Assembly (NCBI GenBank): GCA_012033205.1
Contig: JAAUSO010000004.1
Coordinates: 41,279 to 105,278 of the forward strand
Direction: 5' to 3'
DNA length: 64,000 bases
Source: Richelia sp. SL_2_1
Lineage (GTDB): Bacteria > Cyanobacteriota > Cyanobacteriia > Cyanobacteriales > Nostocaceae
Shown here: one piece after another, positions 57,732 to 64,000 of the stretch
Layout of the letters: every line of letters starts with the position of its first letter
How positions within the stretch are numbered: position 1 is the stretch's first letter
Notes under the pieces: model-generated
Seen by the model: only the letters and a program-made list of their open reading frames with translations
Database searches by the model: none
What the model was told of the DNA's origin: nothing
Position numbers and translations under genes: made by a program

Positions 57732-58115
57732 ATGAAAAATAAAATATATCTTAGTTTAAATAGTCTTTTATTCTTAGGCTTGCTCTTGCCAGCTTGTGCC
57801 TTTGAACAATCTAAAATTTCATCTCAAAGTACAAAAGAAAATCAGAACGTTAGCATAACTCACGAACAAATGATTATTTCCGGTAAAATTGTTCAAGTAA
57901 TGGAAAGTTGGCCCTTACAATTGAGCGTAGAAACTTCCTCCGGTTCCTACGATGTTCAACTTCTTGAGGATACAAAAATTACTCGTCAGGGGCAAGAAGT
58001 AAAACCAGGAGAACTTAGTCCTAATATGCCGGTGAAAATTGAAGGTCAACTTTCTAAGTCAAATTCTAATGCGTTTACCGCTTCTAACATAGAAATACAA
58101 GCATTACCTAATTGA
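57732..58115 (+). CDS. Small lipoprotein, DUF5666-like
   Basis: 127 residues; signal peptide with lipobox LLPAC (about 19-23). The domain ISGKIVQVMESWPLQLSVET, VQLLEDTKITRQGQEVKPGE, MPVKIEGQLS is a single beta-barrel-like repeat of the type found in DUF5666 proteins. Probably an envelope protein of unknown ligand. It may be read with the trypsin-like gene, but a hairpin and about 270 bp separate them. Confidence 0.65.
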   Translation: MKNKIYLSLNSLLFLGLLLPACAFEQSKISSQSTKENQNVSITHEQMIISGKIVQVMESWPLQLSVETSSGSYDVQLLEDTKITRQGQEVKPGELSPNMPVKIEGQLSKSNSNAFTASNIEIQALPN

Positions 58116-58125
58116 AGTGGGTTTG

Positions 58126-58282
58126 AAATAAGTAGGTTGGCACTAATAAATCTAGCTATGTAACGAAAAGTAAAAACCTCAAAACCCTTGCGATTGCTTA
58201 GTCGTGCCTCCTTCCCTAAAAGGGAACACTCCGTGAACGCAATGACAAATTATAGTTATGTTTATTTACACGCATCTACTTA
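58126..58282. repeat. MITE-like element, copy 3
   Basis: It begins ATAAGTAGGTTGGCACTAAT, with CTATGTAACGAAAAGTAAAA and CCCTTGCGATTGCTTAG matching copy 2, and ends with ACGCATCTACTTAAT, a degraded inverted end. Confidence 0.7.
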
Positions 58283-58329
58283 ATCGGTGGAGCTAAACTA
58301 TTTACATACATTTCTTTGCATTATATAGA

Positions 58330-58393
58330 GAGACATAGCATTGTCCGTCAGGCGCAGGTGTAGCTATGTCTCTACATTTTTATTGACTGTTAT
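58330..58393. repeat. Palindrome family copy 8 with loop insertion
   Basis: AGAGACATAGCATTG and CTATGTCTCTACATTTTTATTGACTGTT with about 20 extra bases between the arms. Flank identical to copy 7. Confidence 0.7.
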
Positions 58394-58647
58394 AGCGTTT
58401 CCCAAGCAGATGAAGTACATCTAAATTTTTCTCCTACTTTTATCACAAGCACACGGATTTCAAGCTGTACCTCACTAGACCAGTAAACGCTATATCAAAT
58501 TATTCTTCCTCATAAACAGTCAAAGTGTTCGGTTTACACTTCTTAATCTCAACATAGATTCCCGAAGCTTGTTCTGAGATCAAATCTTCGATATAACCAT
58601 TCTGATTCAGTTTAGCTTCTTGAGGATTATCAAAAAGTCCGAAGTAA

Positions 58648-58656
58648 TAAATACAT
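58648..58656. repeat. Target-site duplication, left copy
   Basis: TAAATACAT, 9 bp, directly next to the IS end GGGAGC. The matching copy is at 60631-60639. Confidence 0.9.
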
Positions 58657-58782
58657 GGGAGCAACGCGATTTTGTGAAAACCAGTGCGAACAGCCGCACG
58701 GCTGCGCCGAACGCCATACCTACACTTAAATAGTAAAAACACAAAAATACACACCTTATATGTATAAATACATAAACAATAG

Positions 58783-58817
58783 GAATAAGGAGTTGCAGCG
58801 AAGCTGCAACTCCTTAT
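58783..58817. repeat. Left subterminal hairpin of the IS
   Basis: Arms AATAAGGAGTTGCAGC and GCTGCAACTCCTTATT around a GAA loop, giving the GCGAAGC type of very stable DNA mini-hairpin. Confidence 0.85.
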
Positions 58818-58887
58818 TCTTCAAGAACAAAAAAGGTAAGATTCCCATGATAAAGGGTTTTATGTCTCAAAACTCTCTACTCACGGG

Positions 58888-60403
58888 GTGCTTACCATTA
58901 GGTATAAAATATATGCAACTCTAGATTTAAACAAATCTTTGGAAGAATTTAAAGATAATGTTACCAAAATTTTAGAATTGACTGATATTGAAAATTGGGA
59001 TGGAGTAAAAATAAAAGACAAAGAAGAAGAAATAAGAAATATTGCTTTAATTTTAGCAGGGCAATGTGTAGCTATTCTACTATATAATCTTTCTCATAAT
59101 ACAATTGCTATCAATACAGCAAATAAAAATACACAAGCATGGTGGCGTACAAAGACGAAACATCATGGATATAAAAATCGTCAAATACTAACAATAGGTA
59201 ATGTCGAATTAAATCTAAATTTACCTTACGTTGTGGAACGTAATAATAAGAATAATAAAACCAGCAAGACTTTAAATCAGGGGTTTTGTCCTTTTCTTAG
59301 ATGGTTGGGTATGGAAGAAGGAATTACCCCCTTAGTTTGGTCTAATATTGCAAAGTACGGTGCAATAAGCTCCTCTTTTGATGCAGCACGTCAAACATTG
59401 ATAGATTGGGGAATTAATATTAGTCTAAAACGTATAGAACGCAAAGTCTGCCGGAAGAATCTTCTTCCGGCGAGCTTTGCGATTAACTTATTGTTTTGGT
59501 AAAATAGGATTGAGCTTACGTGAATCAAAAATATTTAATCTTAAACTTGGTAATTTAATACTAGGTAATACATTAAAAAACCAACGAGTAGTGATAGCTG
59601 CTGACGGCGGAAGAACTAGAATTCGTATTGATAAAAAAGGTCGAAAAAATTCTAAAACAAACAGGCATGGCTTTACTGGAGAGTGGATTGAGCCAAAAAT
59701 TTTGACTATTTACACCGTGGATGAGAAAGGTAAAAAAATTAAAAATGGTGAAATTCCAATTATAAATGATGGAACTTATGAAGATTACCAGGGTTTTCTT
59801 AAAATACTAGAAATGTATCTTGTTAGTTTGGGAATAAATCAAGCTAAACAAGTATTATTAATTGCTGATGGAGCCGAGTGGATATGGAAACATATCCCTC
59901 CGCTTCTTGAAAAATTAAATTGTCCATTAGAAACTTACCAACTACTAGACTTTTATCATGCCACAGAACATTTACAAGTATTCGCAGATAATCTTTATTC
60001 TAAAGAAGCAGAACGAAAACAATGATTCAAGCAAACTCGTTCTGCATTAAAAAAAGGTAAAATAAATTCTATTATTCAACACATGAGTAAACTAAGTTTG
60101 GAATTGACTGGTGAGCGTCGTAAAAATTTGGATAGAGAAATAAATTATTTTATTACAGGTAATAAAGAAGGACGTTTTAACTATCATAAAATTTCAAAAA
60201 TTAAACTACCTATTGGTAGCGGTGCAGTGGAAAGTTTAATTCGGCAAGCTGTTAATTTACGTATGAAAGGAAATAGCAAATTTTGGTTAAAAGAGAATGC
60301 TGAAATAATCTTACACGTTCGTTGTCAATGGATTGCTGGTTCTTGGAAGAAGTTCTGTGATTCTATTTTAACTGCACTCGTTAAGCCTATACAGCTTGCA
60401 TAA
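58888..60403 (+). pseudogene. IS transposase, ISKra4-like, broken by an insertion and a stop
   Basis: Three frames join into one transposase of about 490 residues. The N-terminal part (LTIRYKIYATLDLNKSLEEF, ITPLVWSNIAKYGAISSSFD) ends at 59502 because a palindrome of about 40 bp (59440-59481) was inserted between IER and LTYCFG. The second (VVIAADGGRTRIR with a probable catalytic Asp, LLIADGAEWIWKHI, DFYHATEHLQVF) ends at TGA 60023-60025, where Trp fits (ERKQ-stop-FKQTR). The third has PIGSGAVESLIRQAVNLRMK, with a probable catalytic Glu, and ends at 60403. With two lesions the copy cannot supply its own transposase. Confidence 0.8.
59440..59481. repeat. Palindrome inserted in the transposase gene
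   Basis: CGCAAAGTCTGCCGGAAGAA, then TCTTCTTCCGGCGAGCTTTGCG. Removing 40 bp restores the frame and the peptide RIERLTYCFG. A small mobile palindrome. Confidence 0.8.
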
Positions 60404-60495
60404 ATTATACCAAACATTATTTTCTAATTTTCATGTTGTCATAATGAGCACCCTTTTATAGGAGGTTTTGTGCTGATTTTGTATCTATAACTCCT

Positions 60496-60524
60496 AGATA
60501 TGTGCCGCGAAGCGGCACATATCT
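60496..60524. repeat. Right subterminal hairpin of the IS
   Basis: Perfect arms AGATATGTGCCGC and GCGGCACATATCT around GAA, again of the GCGAAGC type. Confidence 0.85.
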
Positions 60525-60630
60525 CGTTCTTGCATATGTATTTTTACTTTATTTTTGTGTATTTTTTGTTTGATTTTACTGAAATTATTTTTGGCGATCG
60601 CACTGGTTTTCACAAAATCGCGTTGCTCCC

Positions 60631-60639
60631 TAAATACAT
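60631..60639. repeat. Target-site duplication, right copy
   Basis: TAAATACAT directly after the IS end GCTCCC. Confidence 0.9.
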
Positions 60640-60750
60640 TTAGGCTGATCAGTTCTAATTTTTACCCAGTATGGTGTACTTGAGTTATTGATAAAAGGCA
60701 AATTTTTTATGAAAGGAAGCTTTTCTAAAACAGGAAGATGCATGAAAATT

Positions 60751-62271
60751 TTACTCTTTAATTAATTGTCTAGCTATTTTCAGAATTGCTTGATATTCTT
60801 CGTCTGTTAATGTTTCACCCGATTCGATACATTGACAAACAGATGCTAACTCTCTCCTCACCATTTGACAAAGAGCTTTACTCACATCATCAATTTCTTC
60901 TAAAGGCACTGAGTCAAAAACACCACTAGTTACCGCCAAAAGTACCGCTATTTGTTCAGCTACTTGTAGAGGTTGAGATTGCGGTTGTTTGAGTATTTCC
61001 CGCACTCTTCGTCCTCTAATCAGAGTATTTCTAGTTTGTTCGTCGAGTTGCGTACCAAAACGGGCAAATACTTCTACTTCTTGGAATTGAGAATAAGATA
61101 GTCGTAAATCTCCAGCGACTGCGCGATAAGCACTTAACTGAGTTTTACCGCCAACTCGCGAAACTGATTTACCTACATCTATAGCTGGGAAAATAGCTTT
61201 TTGGAATAGGTCTGGAGACAGATATATTTGACCGTCTGTAATAGAAATCAAGTTGGTGGGGATATATGCCGAAATATTTTGCGCTTGTGTTTCTACTATC
61301 GGTAATGCAGTTAGGGAACCACCTCCATATTTCTCGCTCAGATGGGTTGAGCGCTCCAACAACCGCGAATGAATATAAAAAATATCTCCCGGATAAGCTT
61401 CTCTACCGGGGGGACGACGCAGCAACAGCGATAGTTCTCGATAAGCCCTGGCATGATGGGTAAAATCATCATAGATAATTAATACATCATGTCCTTGTTC
61501 CATGAAGTATTCCGCCATCGTGGTTGCCCCATAGGGGGTAATATATTGCAATCCTGGAGAATCTTGACCGGAAGCGACTACAACAACCGTATATTCCATT
61601 GCTCCCTGTTGTCGTAAAGTCTCAATTACCTTCGCTACTGCTGAAGCACGCTGTCCGATAGCACAATAAACGCAGATAACGTTTTTATCTTTTTGGTTAA
61701 TGATAGTATCGAGGGCGATCGCCGTTTTCCCAGTTTGTCTGTCTCCCACAATCAACTCTCGTTGTCCCCTACCAATTGGGATCAAAGCATCGACTACCTT
61801 TAAACCAGTTTGCAAAGGTTGCGTTACCGGAGCGCGGTTAATAATTGGCGGGGCTTCTCGTTCTATGGGAAGGCGTTTGGTAATTTCAATACTTCCACCT
61901 TCGTCTAAAATATTACCTGTTATATCCACAACTCTACCCAGAAGCGCCTCTCCTACAGGCACATCCATAACTCTACCAGTCCGGTAAACTTCACTACCTG
62001 CTTGTAAATGGTCGCTTTCCCCTAATAGAATTACACCAATTTCATCAGGATCGAGATTAAAGGCAATTCCGAATAAAGGTGATTTGGTATTAGATAACGG
62101 GAAATAAAGTAATTCATCCGCTTTAACACTGGGTAAACCAGATACGCGAGCAATACTCCTACCGACAGATTTTACTGTACCAATTTCCCGGATATTTATT
62201 TGGGCATGGTAATCATTTAATACTTGTTCAAAAGTTGAAAATGTATCTTTTATGACTGATTGTAATATCAT
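60751..62271 (-). CDS. atpA: N-ATPase (F-type) alpha subunit
   Basis: The start is taken as [18 protein letters not shown] (62271); the ATG at 62298 lies inside an STRR array (MFPHAPCPI) and adds no homologous residues. The protein (506 residues) has the P-loop [11 protein letters not shown], the ARVSGL N-terminal barrel region, [19 protein letters not shown] and the catalytic-interface Arg region [15 protein letters not shown]. In N-ATPases alpha belongs to a Na+- or H+-translocating second ATP synthase, encoded by atpDCQRBEFAG. Here c, b and alpha are in that order; gamma is displaced. The gene reads without frameshifts. Confidence 0.92.
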   Translation of the reverse strand: MILQSVIKDTFSTFEQVLNDYHAQINIREIGTVKSVGRSIARVSGLPSVKADELLYFPLSNTKSPLFGIAFNLDPDEIGVILLGESDHLQAGSEVYRTGRVMDVPVGEALLGRVVDITGNILDEGGSIEITKRLPIEREAPPIINRAPVTQPLQTGLKVVDALIPIGRGQRELIVGDRQTGKTAIALDTIINQKDKNVICVYCAIGQRASAVAKVIETLRQQGAMEYTVVVVASGQDSPGLQYITPYGATTMAEYFMEQGHDVLIIYDDFTHHARAYRELSLLLRRPPGREAYPGDIFYIHSRLLERSTHLSEKYGGGSLTALPIVETQAQNISAYIPTNLISITDGQIYLSPDLFQKAIFPAIDVGKSVSRVGGKTQLSAYRAVAGDLRLSYSQFQEVEVFARFGTQLDEQTRNTLIRGRRVREILKQPQSQPLQVAEQIAVLLAVTSGVFDSVPLEEIDDVSKALCQMVRRELASVCQCIESGETLTDEEYQAILKIARQLIKE

Positions 62272-62273
62272 GA

Positions 62274-62293
62274 TGGGGCATGGGGCATGGGGA
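62274..62293. repeat. STRR heptanucleotide array at the atpA start
   Basis: ATGGGGCATGGGGCATGGGG lies across the annotated start region and explains the spurious N-terminal extension. Confidence 0.8.
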
Positions 62294-62359
62294 AACAAGG
62301 GGACAAGGAGAATTTTAAACTTTGACCTTTAACCTTTTGACCTTTGACCTTAATTACTC

Positions 62360-63118
62360 CTAACTATTCATTCCTAACTGTTGAAAGCGGGATTCTAATG
62401 TCTGTAAATAATCATCTAAATTCCAGGAGATTACATATGCTGCTAGTTTGACTTGAATACCGCAAATTAAATCGGGTGAAGGCTCAAATTTCAAAAGATT
62501 ATCGTTAATGGCTTGAATTTGCAAAGCTTTGATTATTTGTTGCTTACTTTCTGGTGATATTTCAAAACTACTTTTAATAATTGTCGGTTGATGGGAATCT
62601 TGGAGAGATTGAGTAATTATTTGTTTTTGATTTTCATCGATTTGTTGTAAACGTTGACAAAAGCTAGTAATCATTTGCTGCTCTAAATCTGCATTTGCTA
62701 AATCTTGCAAAGCCTGACGCGCAATTACATAGGTTTGCTCTGCTATCTGTTGTCGCAAGGAGCGGATAAAATAGTTTTGTTCTTGTAATAGTGCTTCTCT
62801 CCATTTTTTCTGCATTTCTTCTACTTCCTGACGTGCTTTCGTCAAAAGTTGACTATGCTCTTGCTCAACTTTATTCCGCATTTGTGCTGTCATCGTTTCT
62901 TCTTGCTGCTGTAATTTTTGTTGCTGCTGACGATAAGTATCCGCTTCCCGTTGTGCTTCTTCTTGAGCAATTTCAGCATCTTCCCATCTTGCATCAATCA
63001 TTGTTTGTCGTTTTTTGATTGTTTGCATTATGGGTTTATATAAAAAGCGCTGAAGTAAAAAAACCAGAATCAGGAAGTTGATTATTTGAGCGATAACCGT
63101 AAACCAATTAATCAGCAA
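62360..63118 (-). CDS. atpF: N-ATPase b subunit
   Basis: 252 residues, longer than usual b subunits (about 160): N-terminal membrane anchor (WFTVIAQIINFLILVFLLQR, about 4-23) followed by KPIMQTIKKRQ, a long charged coiled coil (about 35-130, QEEAQREADTYRQQQQKLQQ) and a C-terminal domain like the delta subunit (about 150-252). The fused-like b/delta length is typical for N-ATPase b subunits. It overlaps nothing and lies 3 bp from atpE. Confidence 0.88.
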   Translation of the reverse strand: MLINWFTVIAQIINFLILVFLLQRFLYKPIMQTIKKRQTMIDARWEDAEIAQEEAQREADTYRQQQQKLQQQEETMTAQMRNKVEQEHSQLLTKARQEVEEMQKKWREALLQEQNYFIRSLRQQIAEQTYVIARQALQDLANADLEQQMITSFCQRLQQIDENQKQIITQSLQDSHQPTIIKSSFEISPESKQQIIKALQIQAINDNLLKFEPSPDLICGIQVKLAAYVISWNLDDYLQTLESRFQQLGMNS

Positions 63119-63121
63119 GGT

Positions 63122-63391
63122 TTAGCCTCCTTTAAAATGTTCCCAAAACGGATTGACGAATAGTAAAATCATCGTTACTACAAAGCAATAGATAGCAGTA
63201 GATTCAATCATTGCTAAACCGACGAAAAGCGTGCGAGTAATGACATTCGCCTTATCTGGCTGTTGTGCGATCGCACCTAAAGCACGAGCAACAGCCATTC
63301 CTTCACCGATAGCGGGTGCGATCGAACCAATCGCGATTGTTAACCCAGCAGTTACAATCGATGCCATACCAATTAAACCAAGATTATCCAT
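63122..63391 (-). CDS. atpE: N-ATPase c subunit (rotor ring)
   Basis: 89 residues, two membrane helices. Helix 1 has the SIAPAIGEGMAVARALGAIA pattern with a Glu; helix 2 has the ion-binding Glu followed by Ser-Thr (AMIESTAIYCFVV), and the loop AQQPDKANV has the Gln-Gln. The paired glutamates and EST motif fit N-ATPase c subunits, many predicted to move Na+; this is inference. Next gene atpF starts 3 bp later. The upstream atpB is not within 600 bp: instead a plus-strand IVS-type gene is present. Confidence 0.9.
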   Translation of the reverse strand: MDNLGLIGMASIVTAGLTIAIGSIAPAIGEGMAVARALGAIAQQPDKANVITRTLFVGLAMIESTAIYCFVVTMILLFVNPFWEHFKGG

Positions 63392-63423
63392 AATTCAGTT
63401 ACCTTTTATTACTAAGTTTATTT

Positions 63424-63455
63424 GGGGCATTGGGCATGGGGCATGGGGCAAGGGG
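63424..63455. repeat. STRR array left of the four-helix gene
   Basis: Tandem GGGGCATT/GGGCATG units between atpE and the plus-strand gene. Confidence 0.75.
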
Positions 63456-63530
63456 TATGGGAATTTTTGTGTTTTTGTGATTTTTTACTTGGCAATTGGG
63501 AATTATAAGGCTGTAGTCTAATTTTGGTAA

Positions 63531-63911
63531 TTGGTAAAAAATAATTTGGCACGACCTGATTTTGAGGATTTGGAAGTTTACAAATTAGCTGAAAAATTGG
63601 CTAATGAAGTTTGGGATATTGTTCGAGTTTGGAACTATTTTGAAAAGGACACAATTGGTAAACAGATAGTTAGGTCTGCTGATAGTGTATGTGTCAATAT
63701 TGCCGAAGGACGAGGACGTTTTAACGACCAAGACAATCGCCGATTTGTCAAAATTGCCAGAGGCTCTTTGTATGAAACAATCAGTTGGCTAAGATTAGCC
63801 TACACCAGAAAACTCTTAACAAAAGACCAGATTAATAAACTGAAATTATTCATTGATGAACTACTACCCAAACTCAATGCATACCTCAAATCAATCGGAA
63901 ATAGAAAATAA
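63531..63911 (+). CDS. Four-helix-bundle (23S rRNA intervening-sequence-type) protein
   Basis: 126 residues of the S23/IVS family: FEDLEVYKLAEKLANEVWDI, then KDTIGKQIVRSADSVCVNIA and EGRGRFNDQDNRRFVKIARG, ETISWLRLAYTRKLL. The fold is a four-helix bundle of unknown role; the family also occurs as free-standing mobile-looking genes, as here. TTG 63531 gives the full helix; a later TTG (63546) would start at LARPDF. It lies between two opposed STRR arrays and appears inserted upstream of atpE, where atpB is expected. Confidence 0.88.
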   Translation: MVKNNLARPDFEDLEVYKLAEKLANEVWDIVRVWNYFEKDTIGKQIVRSADSVCVNIAEGRGRFNDQDNRRFVKIARGSLYETISWLRLAYTRKLLTKDQINKLKLFIDELLPKLNAYLKSIGNRK

Positions 63912-63915
63912 AACA

Positions 63916-63968
63916 CTGCCCCATGCCCATTGCCCATTGCCCATTGCCCCATTGCCCCATTCGCCCAA
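63916..63968. repeat. STRR array right of the four-helix gene
   Basis: Tandem TGCCCCA/TGCCCAT units, the reverse complement of the array at 63424. Confidence 0.8.
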
Positions 63969-64000
63969 TTGTCCATTCCTTGACTTATGTCGATCCTGAC

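Larger units (their letters stand above)
58657..60630. mobile_element. Complete 1974-bp IS, ISKra4-like, with 33-bp inverted ends
   Basis: The termini are 33-bp perfect inverted repeats beginning GGGAGCAACGCGATTTTGTG (58657-58689 and 60598-60630), flanked by 9-bp duplications TAAATACAT. It holds one transposase gene (58888-60403, broken). Subterminal hairpins lie symmetrically at about 126 and 107 bp from the ends. Nine-bp duplication, GGG ends and transposase style suit ISKra4 or ISLre2; I favour ISKra4 on the transposase C-terminus. It was recently mobile, judged from perfect ends, but the transposase is now dead. Confidence 0.85.
58500..60743 (-). pseudogene. DUF1816 protein gene interrupted by an IS
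   Basis: Joining 60743-60640 to 58656-58500 (minus strand) and removing the IS and one target copy gives an uninterrupted protein of about 86 residues: MHLPVLEKLPFIKNLPFI, then STPYWVKIRTDQPKCIYYFG and YIEDLISEQASGIYVEIKK, ending TVYEEE. This is the cyanobacterial DUF1816 family, whose role is unknown; it has some likeness to the small phycobilisome linker domain. Its start is 8 bp after the atpA stop, so it was the next gene of the N-ATPase operon before disruption. Confidence 0.85.

Noticed and set aside
1..64000. tRNA, rRNA or CRISPR arrays
   Set aside because: No tRNA arm pattern, rRNA-like stretch or regularly spaced repeats were found by reading both strands; weak tRNA-like sequences cannot be excluded without a search.

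Overview
The window is cyanobacterial, most likely from a filamentous Nostocales-type genome. HIP1 octamers (GCGATCGC) are scattered through genes on both strands, heptanucleotide STRR-type arrays (GGGGCAT/GGGCAAT) recur, and several families are typical of cyanobacteria (DUF1816, NACHT-HEAT proteins, CBS-domain histidine kinases, N-ATPase). No rRNA, tRNA or CRISPR array was found. A solitary ParB-like gene and heavy rearrangement suggest a plasmid or a mobile genomic island, but the window alone cannot settle this.

Layout. 1-8.2 kb is a graveyard of joined fragments: an in-frame P-type ATPase/MetK chimera, an FtsX permease lacking its 5' end, a metallo-beta-lactamase fragment, a decayed Tn7-like tnsA-tnsB-tnsC block and an ISAzo13 fragment. 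8.3-14.5 kb holds a subtilisin-like protease convergent with two large unfamiliar proteins: a propeller/amphipathic-helix/membrane protein and a possible TULIP/P47-like protein. Together they look like a secreted or pore-forming system. 14.8-18.2 kb has the ParB-like gene, a second ISAzo13 remnant, a MITE and L-lactate dehydrogenase. 18.4-22.4 kb is a NACHT-HEAT STAND protein with a frameshifted partner; the two share a G-N-F-x-x-G motif at facing termini. 22.7-31.2 kb carries a membrane protein, an M4 protease, an exported protein and a CBS-PAS histidine kinase whose receiver domain is cut by the 3' part of a group II intron. 31.2-39 kb has FAD oxidoreductases, a methyltransferase and exported proteins, several broken by one frameshift or an in-frame TGA.

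39.7-52 kb looks like a low-oxygen or redox island: a group 3b-like NiFe hydrogenase (small and large subunits plus maturation protease) with an E2-type acyltransferase, a persulfide dioxygenase-rhodanese-SulP set, a slipin, PepSY-like and DUF302 proteins and an OB-like lipoprotein. 52-63.4 kb holds N-ATPase genes (c, b, alpha, gamma). Gamma is separated from alpha by about 8 kb containing a second CBS histidine kinase, a duplicated atpA fragment, a trypsin-like protease and a DUF1816 gene split by a complete IS with a 9-bp target duplication.

The most notable signal is a regulatory element seen 13 times between 15.8 and 56 kb: an 11-bp-spaced direct repeat, TTCCTCACAAGTTCCTCA, then 10 nt, then usually CTAA. 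It precedes ParB, a membrane protein, the M4 protease, an exported protein, an FAD oxidoreductase, the hydrogenase, the persulfide dioxygenase, a lipoprotein, (inverted) atpG and the trypsin-like locus. These genes probably form one regulon under an OmpR/PhoB-type regulator that is not encoded as such here; the two CBS histidine kinases are candidate sensors.
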